A stretch of DNA of 64,000 nt from Acanthosoma haemorrhoidale (GCA_930367205.1 OV884014.1:70163104-70227103); one strand, 5' to 3'; counted from the stretch's first letter, positions 46,970 to 60,093 are shown. Notes: a model not told the origin generated them from the sequence alone. A program made the numbers and translations.

Positions 46970-49190
46970 GTCGAATCGCTTTTTATACCGAAGGTAATTA
47001 CTTGAACAGCCATGGCCGTTCGTCGGGATTATAAATGATCCCTAATCTAGGGTTCTCTACCTTGGATAAACAAAACTAATTTATAAATGACGATAAAACA
47101 ACATCGATTTTCGTCTCTCAGTAGCTTGGTGAATTGTTCTTCGAAAAATCTAAGTTACAAAGATAACAGAGATTATCCCAAGAGTGGCCCAATTCGTTGG
47201 AATTAGTAAAGTTGAGCTATGGAAGGCATCTTTTTCTATTCAAGATAATTTCCTAGCTAAGGATATACCGGCCAACAAACAAAGCATATATATATGATCG
47301 TAGTCATTAACATGCAAAGGACATACTTCTCACTCGACAATAATTATTTCCGCCCTAAAATGCCATCTCCTCTCTCATCGAAATTTTGGATATAAATGGA
47401 CACAACAATTGTATATCTCCGTATAATTCATAAGCTGCTTCAGGAGGTATTTTCACAGAAATATTTCCAACAAAGGACTTTAACATGATATAATCAATTG
47501 GAAAGACGTTTGAATGCTCACAGCGAGGTAAGCACAATTAAAAGGAATTTAGTTATGTGCTACACATTAAGGAAACCAAAAGTTGTGTACATTCCCTTCT
47601 TGATAGACTATACTCAAGTACACAGAGTCCGAAATATAACTAAGGAACAAGGGGTAACTTTATCAACTGCAAACCACAACATTGTCGGATGTAATATCAA
47701 TATGCAGAAAATAACACGTATCGTAAATCAGTCCAATACATAAATTACCAAACATGCCTCGATTCGTGTTTGTCCAAAGTCCAAGATTAGTGAATGACTA
47801 CGAAACCAGATGAAAACGCTAAATAATCATTAACACTAAAATGTTAAAAGAATATGTATGTTCGGTCAAAACAAACACAGTGGAAGCATTTCTCTTCAAA
47901 ATGCTTTTACTTATAATCCTTTCATTAAATGGAGCATCCTCTTGAGGTTTGATAGAACTTAATATTTTAATATATGTTAGTAGCTCGATTTATTTTATTT
48001 ATTTATTAGTTTTCTTTCTTAAAAATTTTGCTTAGTATTACAAACAAGTAAAAATTACTAATTGAACCTCATGTTCAGTTTCGTCAATTCCTTGTTCTGA
48101 ATTTGTGTTGTATAAGCGTTCTAATTCAGATTATGGATATCTTTCTTCTTCAAGACCTGACACGCTCGGTTAGTAAATGGCTACATTTCAGATCTGCTAA
48201 ATTAAAACACGCAAAAACGTCACGTTGGGTCAGATTGATCAGTCAATTGTGTTACAGAGCATACTTAAGTAACTTTTTGTAATTATAAAAAAGCCAACTA
48301 GTTATCGTTAGTAAGAAATCCAAGATCTTCCATTGGATTCAAAAACCATTGTATCATGTTTACGGCTGTTATCGTAGATCGCACAGACCAACACACACAG
48401 ACCCAGAGCAACAAAAGGAGAAAATGTAAAGAGCGTCCCCCTTCGGGATCGACAACAAAATATCTGTTTTGGAAGGGCAGGCTTCCAAAATAAGAGGAAC
48501 TGAAACCCAGTTAGGAGTAACCTGTCTTGGTAAATATATCGATAACCTCCTTCCGTACTGAAAAAAAAGTAACGGTGCTTCAGAAGAGCTGTTTATATTG
48601 AATTTCAATTGCCTGCTTTCATGACCAAGACCAGTTCTTCATATTACATTATTCTCCACCCTTTAGAAAGCTAATTTTTTTTATTTGTTACTATATAATA
48701 TAAAGTGATGTTTATTGAAGTTATCTTACGTAAACATACAAAATAACCCAGAAATATATCCCTTGAACAGCTTTTAAAAACTCCTTCAATCGTCCCAAAA
48801 TCGTGAGTTATAGTCTAGAGGTTTCTTTATTCTTTTAAAACCATGAGCCCTACGTCTGTCTGTTGATTGGCCTATACGTCATGATCTTGATTGGCCTAAG
48901 GACTTGAACGTCTAAGCATTTGTACCCAGAAACTTTATTCGATCAATCAGTTACTGTAGTGCTGGAATACTGTTAAATTTCAATGAGATGTCGTCTTGAG
49001 CTTATAAACCAGTAGTAATAAACCATAACGCTTTTATAGTATATTTGATATAAAAATGGAGTCCTTATCGAATATGCTTTAGCGATGGTAAATAACAATT
49101 ACATTAATTTATTTTAAGTTTATTTAAAAGAACTAACAGTTGAAACTAAGCTAAAAGCCCACACTTCTTTGTGTTTTTAAATTATTTTCT
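46970..49190. other. AT-rich non-coding stretch with one hairpin
   Basis: Holds no recognised gene. A perfect hairpin at 48467-48490 has arms TTTTGGAAG and CTTCCAAAA around a 6-base loop. A minus-strand open frame (48369-48608, 79 codons) spans it without a recognisable motif. Confidence 0.45.
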
Positions 49191-49290
49191 TAGCCGAGCC
49201 AATAGACCATAGTGACTTGAAAGGATTCCCGCAAAGCTCCGGAGCCAGACGCATTACAGGACAAGCCATAAACTCATTTCGACAAAGTGA

Positions 49291-49309
49291 ATTTTCCCCG
49301 GGGGAAAAT
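49291..49309. promoter_or_regulatory. Palindromic Rel/NF-kB-type site
   Basis: ATTTTCCCC-G-GGGGAAAAT is a perfect 19-bp palindrome. Its right half, with the next bases (GGGAAAATCC), fits the Dorsal/Dif-type kB consensus (GGG(W)4-5CCM), and the left half gives a GGGGAAAATTC site on the other strand. It lies in a locally GC-richer patch (49200-49330) within AT-rich DNA. That makes a Rel-responsive element plausible, but no promoter or gene is visible nearby. Confidence 0.4.
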
Positions 49310-49997
49310 CCATTAGATCTTGGCTGTTAATTTCAAGGAGAAATATTAACGCCAATATTGAACAATTTATTTCGTATAACATTGATTAACTAATATTGTA
49401 TGCGCTGCCTGATAAAATAAAAAAAATATCTCCAGGTTCGTTCAGCAACGAACATCAAAAGATCGGGTAGCTTTGTGTTGACGGACCGGCCAAAAATTTC
49501 ATCTTATACCAAACAACACAAACGATAGGATGAACCGTGTAGTATGGCGCCTTACCAAAGAATCCAGTGTAGAGCACTAGATGTACTTAGTCACCAAAAT
49601 GTACTTATTTACTCACAAATAACCGTGATTAGTCACATTAATCATAACTAAACCAGCCAGCCACGCATGATTTGAAAATCTTATAAGCCATATTGGTATT
49701 ACGTATTTTGGTTGAATTCCATCTTATAATGCATTACAATTCACACCATTGGATTAAAGTTTCTTTGGAGCGTTTGCCAGTGTGGGTTGAACCTTGATAA
49801 TGTTCTGGTAAACCATCATTAATAAAAGAAGTCCAAAACTTTAACAACTTTAAGAAGATTAAACTCTTATAATTCAAAAGTCCAAAAGAAAAAAAAAACA
49901 AATCGATGCCACATCATGCTTATACCTGCACCCTATAGATGAGGAGGTTACAAATCGACGAGAGATTTTACAACAACTGATGTCTGTACTTCAACAG

Positions 49998-50073
49998 ATA
50001 ATTGATTAAAACAATTTTTATTATATTTATAATAAGAAACTGTGGGCAGACTAAAGTTGTTTTAATCAATTAT
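49998..50073. repeat. Perfect 17-bp inverted repeat / hairpin
   Basis: ATAATTGATTAAAACAA (49998-50014) is the exact reverse complement of TTGTTTTAATCAATTAT (50057-50073). Pairing continues inward for TTT after one mismatch, giving a stem of about 21 bp around a loop of about 34 bases. It could be a tiny fold-back element or a small-RNA precursor. No TSD is seen. Confidence 0.75.
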
Positions 50074-50639
50074 TGAATCAAGTCGTCTGGTTTATGTAGT
50101 AGCAGATAGTGTGGCTCATTGCCATATTAGGCATCATATAGATGAACTCCGATACCAGAAAGTGGGCTATCTACTATTTGCTGCCTTTGCTCATGGGGGG
50201 TAGTTTATTACGATATAAAACTCTTTTATGACTGTAAGCGAAAGACACAATGTTTTACCCTAATTTGACTTACCGGGAGCTAGCTACTGCCAAATTATTT
50301 AATATTTCGTCAAATGAAATTCAGTACATTTATAAGTAAAGTATGTAGATATCTCGTTTATTTCTTAATAGGCATCTTCTTCATAGCCAACACTACTGAA
50401 TAATGGTTAGAAATGGATACATCTGCTTGAATAGCCTTGGTCATGAGCTTTTTCTAAAAAAAAAAAAAACACAAAAATTTTGAGCAACACGTCTTCATAT
50501 GTAAATGAGAAATTGAGAATTCATCTTTCAAAAGAGGAAAATGATTCGAAAATGTATAATCATTTGAGTTAAATGAGCAGCTGACACTATGCATAAACAG
50601 TTAATAAGGTTAATTATAGGCAGTGATCTACATATAGGC

Positions 50640-50960
50640 TGAATGAAGACTGGCAGCTCTTATCTGTGAAGGTACGAGGCGGGAATAGGCACCTGTATCG
50701 GCAGCTGCCCTCACCTGCCTGGTCAAGGGCACCGTCGTGGCGGCCTTGCTTGGTCGTAAGGGCTATAAGGTCTTAGAGATCACTTCTAAGCATTCCTACT
50801 AGATCCGCTGACCTGACTTGGCGAAATATTAGACCGCTGTTCGACTCAACTTCTGCGGCCTTGCAAGCGCTACCAAAAAGGGAAGTGGCCAGCGCGAGGA
50901 ACAAGCTGTATCAGCACTTAGAGGCGTGACTGATAAAGTCGAAATATTGATGATGGCCGT
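50640..50960 (+). other. GC/CpG-rich island with a short open frame
   Basis: Composition jumps to roughly half GC between AT-rich flanks. One plus-strand frame is open for 50 codons (50777-50929) and reads LTWRNIRPLFDSTSAALQAL and REVASARNKLYQHLEA, plausible protein but unrecognised and without an ATG. Another frame is open through AALTCLVKGTVVAALLGRKG. A decayed retroelement gag-like ORF, a host exon or a CpG island are all possible. Confidence 0.3.
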
Positions 50961-51466
50961 GCGTACTCAAGCGTAGATTAACATTCACCTTAGACAGGAA
51001 GAGTGTGAGCTAAATCCTCACGAGGGGTAGAATTAGAAAAGATAACACTCTAGCAAAAATGTCGTAAACAAAAAAAATGTGATATTTTCAAAGTATTTTT
51101 TCCTAACCACCTCGGTCACTAACAATATATTTATAAACAATAAGGAAAACATAAAATAACATTCCAAGAAATCCAATTCAAATTCTTGAAAGACACTCTT
51201 CGATCGTTTGGACCAATTTATTTAGATATATAGTTGAACACAGTTGTGGACCTGTAGATTAGTTTAACATAGGATTTTTTTATTTGTCTCGCACAATAAT
51301 ATTATTGAAATAAAAATCTCCAGAGAGCTGCCCTGCTACATCATTACCTTACAATCAGGGCACAAATAGTTTTATAGTTAGGTTTCCTTTTCAAAAAAAA
51401 AATCAGAAGCAGTTGTAAAGACGACAAAAAAGAATGTTTTCAATTTCCTCTTAATAAGACGATATT

Positions 51467-51577
51467 CTATGAGTAATAATGAGTAGTTCATAACCATTCT
51501 AAGGTATGTTGTTTTAGCAGGAAATATCATACATCAGGAACGTGCCATTTCCAAGATGGCATAGACATGGGAACACG
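51467..51577 (+). repeat. Dispersed repeat R1, copy 2
   Basis: Partner of 45002-45106 in the same orientation. Ends align within a few bases, and internal differences are mainly in the middle (around TTAGCAGGAAA). Confidence 0.8.
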
Positions 51578-52315
51578 TCATCCGATTTTCCCATAATTAA
51601 GAAGAATTTACAAATGGGAACTAAAAAAGACTAGAACGTAGCCACCGGTTTGGGTATCGAGATCATTTACTGTATTTGTCAGATTTTATGGTCCATTCTA
51701 AATCTATAAGGAGAAATTTAAAAGTATTATTGAATTGCTAACAGTTTGTTTCTTGGATTGACAATAAAGTGCTTTCCAAGCAAGTAGGTAAATGTGGTAA
51801 ATACTCAAAGCAACCTAACGGCCTAGCAATATTCTGAGAATCCTGACTTCTCGCACTTCTCATAATTTCAGGAATTCATAATTTTGTATATATTTCAAGC
51901 TGATTTTTATATGGCCAAAAAAAGTACGTATTATACATGGATAGGGTCATTTTGTTCTCTTTTTGAAAAATTCAAAGACCATCCCTTAAATTTCTGCAAA
52001 ATCTCTTTTTACAGACAGTAAGACCTTAAGTATGCATTAAGACAAATCAAACAATTAATCCCCCAAGAAGGTGACCATTCTTCAAGTTAATTTGGGCCAT
52101 GTTTATTTGCACTTATTCATCAAGCTTTAGTCTCTCCAAAATATTCTTCCATTGACAAAATATCACTTCAACAATTTGCCTGTTCTGACATCATCAAGAC
52201 AGCAATTCGGAATTAAGATAAATATGATGAACAACCCAAAGCGCCAATGCCCCTTTTTAAGTAGCAATACCTTGGAAAATAATATGTATCTATGTTAATA
52301 TTTAATGATTGTATT

Positions 52316-52420
52316 CTCTAAATACTGTATGAATGAGAGAGGGAAAGAGATATTGAAAATATGGGACGAATGAGTTCAATTGCTTGAATTACAGTATTTT
52401 ATTGTAGGATAAAGTATAGA
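52316..52420 (+). mobile_element. Old, diverged jockey 3' UTR relic
   Basis: TAAATACTGTATGAATGAG (52319-52337) and AAAATATGGGACGAATGAG (about 52356-52374) mirror the duplicated TGTAAATATTGTATGAATGA unit of the long-form jockey 3' UTR with nearly the same period. They are followed by a diverged AATT..TATT and a GATAAAG in place of AATAAAG. Divergence is high, so this is tentative. Confidence 0.4.
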
Positions 52421-52559
52421 TTCAGGATTCAAACAAATGGATTTAATTAGTTAAACAGCAGGTTGATTGTTTTTAAAATATCGAAAATTCAAGTCACTTA
52501 AACAAGTCGCTATTTTGGGAAACATTTCAGTTTTAAATACACGATGAATACTTCAATCG

Positions 52560-55020
52560 TTTTGATATTCCATGATGCATTCATTCTGTGAGACAGTTAT
52601 TCCAAAGGGAATCTCCCTGTGAGAACACAGAAGTCCATTGCCACTGCTGCCGCTGACGTAGTAGGAAAAGAAGCGACAGAGGTCCTGTTACAGGAGGACA
52701 ATACAGCAATTAACTGTGGAGAGTTAAGGCCGAGCCCGGAGAAGGACCAGAAGGGTTCAACAACCGCCACCTCAGCAGGTGTACCGTGGTACAATTACCC
52801 ATGTCCGTCATGCGCTACTCCGCTGTCATTGTCAACGGCCAAGTCTTCCCTCGAGTGGATATTTTTATCAAGCCTAATTATCTCCCGAAGCACGATAGGG
52901 GCTCTAATTTCAAACACGGCAATGAATCAATCCATCTAAAATGAACCTCGGAAGTTATTCAAGATTTAAAGTTCTGATTTTTCATCCCATGGTAAAGACC
53001 TGAACACATCAGGTACGGTAAGAATTTTAATGGTTTTATGTTTCTTCTACCGGTCGTAGACAATAATAATTTGATTACAGACTCTTATTATGTTCGAACA
53101 AAAATTTTCATAATTTCACGAATAGGCATTTTTTTTTACGAATGATGATATATGAATACTTGTTTGGTTAAAATGTGGTATGCATTAACTTAATTTATTT
53201 CACGTGTTTGCTTTATTATCATATGTGTCGTACATCAATGCATATAAAAAATCATGAGCCCCCCTGTTCAAGAATATTGTAATTTTTCAACTTAAGATCT
53301 TTATATTAGTCTAGTTATTGAGGTCAAATAATAATAAAGATTTTAATTAGGAACCCCTTTAAGAAAATAATATGTTTCCCGTAAATCCTTTGTTTTATTA
53401 TGTAGTATGGCTTAAACCCGCGTACATTCCAGTTTTCATATCCTGAGTTTATCTCGTCCCGTTTTTCTTTTGTAAATTTGATGCACTTTGTTCAAAAATG
53501 TCATAAGAACTAGGGTGGCCAAGGGTGTTGATCTTCTATAGAACATTCACTGCATACTAAGCAGCTCGGACTTTTTCGGATTTGTTGAAAAGATGAGTTT
53601 CAGTTACCAACGTGGTTTAGATGCTCTTGTAAGAAGTAGTACGCAACCTTTAAAATAAGTTATGTAAAAGTTCTTAGGTTAAATCCCTAGATAACGAAAG
53701 CTATTATTTCATTTCCGTAGACAATATTTGGTTACTCCCTTTTTGACAGCCCACTATTCAGCCCTGAATTTAATAATTAAACAAACTTACTGGTTCATCA
53801 AATATAATGAAGTATATTTGATTAAAATAATATGAGAAGAATCAAAAAAATTCATGTGGATTCCTGAAGGTGTCCAGATGTCATTTCTTCACTTTCTACA
53901 TATTTTATTTCGTTCATAATCAATTTTTCTCATAATTGAAGTGAGCAAATTGTTTTAAAAACGTTTATAGACCATGATACTACTGATCCATTGCTCAAAT
54001 GATTATGCTGGTTCGTAGGTGGGAGGTGCTCACCAAAGTTACCTATGGGAACATTCCCTAGGAACTGTGGGTATGATATAACTACGTGAGCCTTCTCACG
54101 AGTCCAGGGTGACCGATGTTCACACGAGGGCAGTCTGGACTGCACACGATCCTAATGTCAATATACAATCTCTGGGAAACATAATCCATGGAATGGTATT
54201 TCTCGAGCGTCCACTAACGGCCAGGTGTCAGGGCCTCAAGTCAGGTAGTCGAGGCGTCTCGACTGTGGCTGATGAACCGTGCAAATCTCTTCGGTATAAG
54301 GCAGGCTACATGAAGGCCCTTCCGGGTCAGTACATAACGTATCGATCACGGTTAAAACTGACAAAGTTTTACAGTAGCCCGTACTTATCTGCCGGAGTAC
54401 GACCACCAGGACAAGACTTCAACCATCCAACAATTCGCACGTAGAAAATATCCAAGTTGGAATGAGTATGTAAATGATGATATAGATCTCTAAAAGCTCT
54501 CTCACGCCTAAATACATTAATCTCGAAGCAGAAAGTTTCATGACATTCGGCGAGGGAGTGTACAACGATAACCATCACTCCGGACATCGGTGGAGACATC
54601 AATGTTCCTCTTCTGGACCGGTTGTAATTCTTCCATGACAGTAACAAGTGGTTTGATCTTGCTTAGTTTGTTGCCCCTTAAATTACTCAACATTTTTTGA
54701 TAGCTTAACCCACGACATTGTGTCATGGCATTCGGCAGTAATCGCTGGCTCACCTTCGCTGGCGGCTCTTTTGGCCATCATCTTAGCCAGGACGTTACAA
54801 AAAAACAAAACAGACGATTATGCATACATAATTCTAAGTAACATAGTCTTATTTATGTCATCATAGCATTATTAAGTCTTGACTTTGAGCAATTGACATC
54901 ATGAACACTCAACCATAGCTATTTTGATATATTTATATTCACAAATTAGTTTTGATTATCGCTTATAGTTAATTTTAGTAATTGAACGAAAGCTACTAAC
55001 TATGATAGTAATATACAAAT
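52560..55020. other. Non-coding stretch with two GC-richer open patches
   Basis: Patches at 52619-52939 (106-codon frame with an Ala/Thr-rich start) and 54109-54444 (111-codon frame) have no recognisable domains. A short AG...GT-bounded segment on the minus strand near 54754-54790 was considered as a mini-exon and set aside. Confidence 0.35.
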
Positions 55021-55022
55021 GA

Positions 55023-55170
55023 CTACTCCACGACAAGAACATCGACGTAGCTCTCATTACTGAAACAAGACTTACAAGTAAACGACCATTTGCTGTTCGA
55101 CAGTACCAGACTTATTGAACTGATCACTGATGGAAGAGCTCATGCATGTACCGGAACGAACATAATCATG
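55023..55170 (+). pseudogene. Jockey-type LINE endonuclease remnant
   Basis: The frame reads LLHDKNIDVALITETRLTSK, then RPFAVRQYQTY, a stop, and after a frame change GRAHACTGTNIIM. This follows the N-terminal apurinic endonuclease domain of jockey-clade ORF2 ('L...NIDIALISETHLT', 'F.I.GY..Y..DH', 'AHGGTAIII'), with the ETRLT glutamate of the catalytic site retained. No other part of ORF2 is found around it, so it is an orphan fragment. It may or may not be the same family as the 3' copies. Confidence 0.75.
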
Positions 55171-55257
55171 TGTCTTTAATTGGTGACGATCTAAATGATA
55201 GACTGTATGTGTCTTTAATTGGTGACGATCTAAATGATAGACTGTATGTGTCTTTCA
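55168..55257 (+). repeat. Perfect 39-bp tandem duplication (2.3 copies)
   Basis: A 39-bp unit starting ATGTGTCTTTAATTGGTGAC occupies 55168-55206 and is repeated without any difference at 55207-55245. The first ten bases of a third copy follow. The period is a multiple of three, so the open frame repeats VSLIGDDLNDRLY. It adjoins the LINE endonuclease remnant. Perfect identity suggests a recent event. Confidence 0.95.
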
Positions 55258-55259
55258 CT

Positions 55260-58200
55260 CCCTGTCCCCTACTTTCCTCGGAACTATCCTGCTACCGTAA
55301 TAAAAATACGGGCTGGAAGCGCCGTGTTTTCTCCAGAGGATGGAGTGAAAGTACTTGAAGAAGTGAGATGTAGTAGACTGCAGAGGATAGAATGACTAAC
55401 CCGCTAGTCTATCACTGATGATACATGGCCACCTTGGAGTGTATGCATGTTGGAGGAGAAACCTGGTGTCATTGGGTCTCCAAGCAGCGGTACCGCTACG
55501 AGTCATGACAGTCTTACTAAGCAAGTAATAGAGAGCCTTCTTGTTGTATAGCTTACAGCTAACATTAAGAGCGACAAATTAACTGCCATAAGCAAATGAT
55601 ACTAATAATTGCTCTACTCAGTAGTAGTTTAGTCATTTACTTATTATTATTTAAATGATCTTTTTATAACCAATTAATTGGTTTTTTTAATTATGAATTA
55701 AATTTTATTTTTTTAAATACATAATATGAAAAGTGAGAAAACGACATCGAAAGATCTTCAAGGGACCTGAGTTTACTACTACAAACACAATTTTATCAAA
55801 AATACTTAATTTCTTAAATCATCTTCGATCACTGAAAATTTTCACCAAATAATAAAAAATAGCCAAAAATATAATCAACCGAAAAATATCGGCTAGTGGC
55901 CCAAAATCGGCAAGTGACATTAAATAGGTGAAATCTTAAACGTGAGAGCAACCTAGCCAATATTTTGTTTTTGTTCACATACTTTCTGTTACTGCACCGA
56001 AACCAACAGTCGTGCTTAATCTGAGATGTTTTATACGCATACATTTTTTTTTGATTTAGGATCGATTGTACCATTTTTTTACACACGTATATACCACAGA
56101 TAGACTGACAAAAGGCGACTGTTCCAAACCGAAGTCTATAGGGATTCTACATTTGCTTGTTCCCATTGAATAATATAACGTTTCATGAAGTTGGAATTAA
56201 TTGAACGATGGTTTCGAATTGTCTGTTATTAGGTTGTAAGTCTTTTGACCTTGGTTTAGAATTCAAATTTAAATTACATGAAAAATTGAAAATTATCTGT
56301 TTGATCTAGGTATATAATATTATCAGGCAGACAGGCATAATACGGTTTTTGTTTTTTCAAAATAGTGAAGGTGCGTTCGTTTACAGACATGGTATAAACA
56401 GAAATTGGGGAAATTTTATAGAAAAGTTAAACCCAAAAGCTCTAGCTTTGCCCTTCTCTTATCATTCGACATTTAATTTATGTAAGATCATTATTTAAAA
56501 GGGTGAGACTGAAGTAAAATACCTATGACTAAGCTGAAGCCTCTAACACATGCAAATAAGGACCATAATATTAATGTGTTACAGATAATTTATACACGTT
56601 CAGAATTCAAGGAACTTATCACTGTCAAATGGACTAGATTCATTTTCCAGGGTTCAATAGCGGAATTTCAATATCCCAATGAAAACTCATGAAAAACATA
56701 ATGAGAAAATTTACGAGCACCAGCTAAGAAAGGAAAATTATACATTAACCGGAATATTTATTTTAATAAACCCGAAACGGAAGCGTGAAATTTCATTTTA
56801 ACCTGAAATATAAACAACATAAGCCTAAATTTTATCAAGCTTTCGTTCTATATTAATAATTACAAATCAATTCACGTTTCTTAAAATCAAATAATTCAAG
56901 TTTCGCTGAGGGTCTAATATTTTTACTACTTACTATGTTGCGACAGTTTCAAGGTTAAAAATGGGTAGTAATATTCCACTTTAAACATTTCTACTTTACT
57001 CCACTTATTATCTCATTCTTTAACTAAGAAAAAGTTCTAAGTTCTAAATTCTGATTAGGAGACTAAACAGGCATAGGTTCCTCAAACAGAGTCATTAGAA
57101 TTTATCATATAACGGACAACGTTTCGAGGTGCATCAGGTCTTAGTAATGAGAGGTGGTGCGGAATAATTGCTGGATAGCTAATTAAGTGCTGGAACTACG
57201 AAATAGCGTAATGTTCGCTGAAACCTCAAGGCTGGGCCTCTCTCAGGTTCAATAAGGTGGGTACCGAATCCTTCAGTGAGCTGTGAAGAAAAATGGAGAT
57301 TGGAGCGCGGATTCCGTTTTTGTTTTTTTAGGGTTCATTACTTAGAAACACTTTAAGGGTGGACTTGATCCGCTGTTTTAGTAAAAACGACATTTATTAT
57401 TTTAAAAATATCTGCAGTATTAAATTAAACTAACATACTTCTGATTTAATGACAAGCTTGTGGTTGGACAGCAGTAGCAGCTAATGGACTTTCTCGGTAA
57501 TGGTCCAATAGTTATACCCAGTCCACATTAGGCGCCTCTGTGCGGGAAGCTATAGTTCAAATGTTACCTCCGGTCTACATGAATCTTGGATCAGCTTGCT
57601 CGTTAAAGCATAGCTAACGAGGTTTAACGACACCATCGATTGCTTAATTATGTATATAAACGCCCAAATTAACTTATGTTCTGCCTTTCAACCAATGAAC
57701 ATTATTATAGTGAGGAAATGTCATACCGAAAATCGCTTATCACTTCAGAAAATGTCTAATAAGCGAACGTCCGAAAGTATTCAGTCATACAGAAAATTTG
57801 AAACATTCAAAAATTTTCTTTAAATGAAAAAAAATCTGAAAACATTTAAACGTCCAAAGGCTAAATCGGGGAGTTGGTCTAAAAGCAAGTGGACGAAAAA
57901 CCTACAAAAAGGGATGGCTCTCTTAGGTCTACTGAAACATGACTAATATGAGATCGGAAAAATGGGATCAGATCGTTAGTACTGAATTATGCATGCAGTC
58001 ACATAGGGAACGAAGATATCAAATTATTTTGAGCAAGGACAAATTATTTTAAGTGTTGAAATCTGTCTTAATAATTTCATTAAATCTTCTTCACTTTTCC
58101 TGGTGCAGTGAACTGCTAGCAATAGATTAATTCCTGTCCTCAGCAGATGTAGGTCAATAATGGTCGATTCAGAGCCTTGTACGAGAGGGCCCCAGTCGTT

Positions 58201-60090
58201 TGTCAGCCCCAGCCTATTCGTTATAATGTAATAGTTCCAATTTATTTATTTTTTTTTTTTTTAAATGTAGTTCTAAGTATCTGATAACTGTGTAATTAAT
58301 TGTCTGAAAAATAGCAGAGACGTGAATTTCGTAGAGGGGTGGTTTGTAAGCTCAAACCTTACTAGAGATAAGAATTGCTTGTTTGTCATAGTATGGTTTA
58401 GTTCATTTTGTAAACCACCCTACTGCTGTGTCCATAATTTGCTCCAATCTAGAGTTTTCAATATTCATATCCTGACCGTATAGTTTGAAAAATGCTGAAA
58501 TGTTGACGGAACAACAGATAAGCTATGCTTTGGTTTCTAATTTATCATCCATTCATACCAGAAATGATCTTGAATCAAGAAAGTAACTGAACGTTACATC
58601 AGGTCGTAGTCATCTTAGCCTGTACAGTAAGTATTTATCGATTTATGTACTTGAAGCGAAAAGTAACTCACCAGTGTAATGCAATGTAAGTAAATATATT
58701 ATTTGAGCAAGTTCAAATTAATTCTGCTCAAGGAGGGCCCAACTTGATTTTGAAGAATCGATCTACAAAAAGATGACGGATAACTGTACTAAACTATGAA
58801 CTAATGATGGAAATATATGCAATGGTGCCTGGATCAACTAGAAACATTCAAGATCAAAGAAATCTCGGAAAGTTTTGGAGAAATCGAAGAAAGAAGATCA
58901 TTCAGTTAAAATTTTATCTTGTTCGCGGTTTGCTATCCTTAACTGATTAGTACCGTGTTAAACATATTATGAATCAGGGACAGTGAACAACACATGTTAA
59001 CATTGGTAACAAGAATATATTTTGTATAAACTCCCTCACTGGTTACATTGAACAGTGTTGACTATAACATGACTTTAACATACCGTACCCTTCTATGTTT
59101 ATGTGATATGCACTAGACAGCACCCGGAATTTCGTGAACGTATTCACTAGATAACGCTATTTATAATTACCAATTAAAAATAATTTGGAAGCAGCGGACA
59201 CAATTGTCTAAGAACAAAGACTTACAATCAAGGACTACACGCCACTACATAAAAAGCTCTTCTAATTACACGTTTATTAACACGTCCGCTAGTGAAATGG
59301 TTGACACTCCTAATTAACAAGTGCCACCTCTGTCAGACTGTTGTCATGTCATGTCGTTCCCACGCCAGATGTGGTCGGTCACATCACGTCAGCTCGGCAG
59401 AAGATATATATACTTTTAGAGTTTTTAAAGATTTATTTCTATCTGACACGTTAAACAAAATTGAATTCGGAGCTTCGAAGTAAGACACGCCATCGACTTT
59501 AGGGTAAGAAAGTAAAGAGTTCAGGTTCGGCCAAGAGAAGCTATTAATGACACGGGCAGCAAAGAAGTTTTGGAGAAACTTCTCACTTAGGCGAAAACTT
59601 ACAAGACTACCGTATCCCGTGATTGCGACTTCCAAAGAAATGTTTGTTTCATTTTAGAATAGAACTTCCTAGTAAACTGATTTCGTGTTTATTTTTTATT
59701 TTCATCCAGATGTAAACTTTCGTATAGACTCAATTCAATTCATTCGTATCCTGATACTTGAATATGAGCATCGGTACAAATTGCGGACAATTTTTGTATT
59801 CACTCAATGTATGTTTGCGCAATGTTTCGGGTAATTTAAATTACAACTATGATATTGTATGTATGAGCTCCAGATCACAATAGCTCCCTACCAGCGCTAC
59901 CCTAGAAGTGCCGCCGTACGCAGCTGTGTCCCGCCTACCCCCAGACATCTGCTTCCTTCATTCCCACGGTGTGCAGTTCCCTTTAATACAATCTCTGCTA
60001 CGAGAAGCCCGGGCAGGTGGAGGATTTGGCGGTAACCTTCCTACGGGAGTTTTTCATTATCCGTTTCCGGAAGCATCCTTCCTGATTGAT
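55260..60090. other. AT-rich non-coding stretch
   Basis: No recognisable gene or known repeat over about 4.8 kb. Slightly GC-richer patches occur at 55260-55520, 57110-57310 and 59880-60080, each without a supported reading frame. Confidence 0.45.
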
Positions 60091-60093
60091 CCT

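Noticed and set aside
54109..54444. 111-codon open frame
   Set aside because: No recognisable domain, repeat or splice context.
54754..54790. Minus-strand mini-exon after a T-rich tract, ending in GTGAGC
   Set aside because: Only 28 bases, and joining it to the candidate exon at 60862 would give an immediate stop. Too short to support.
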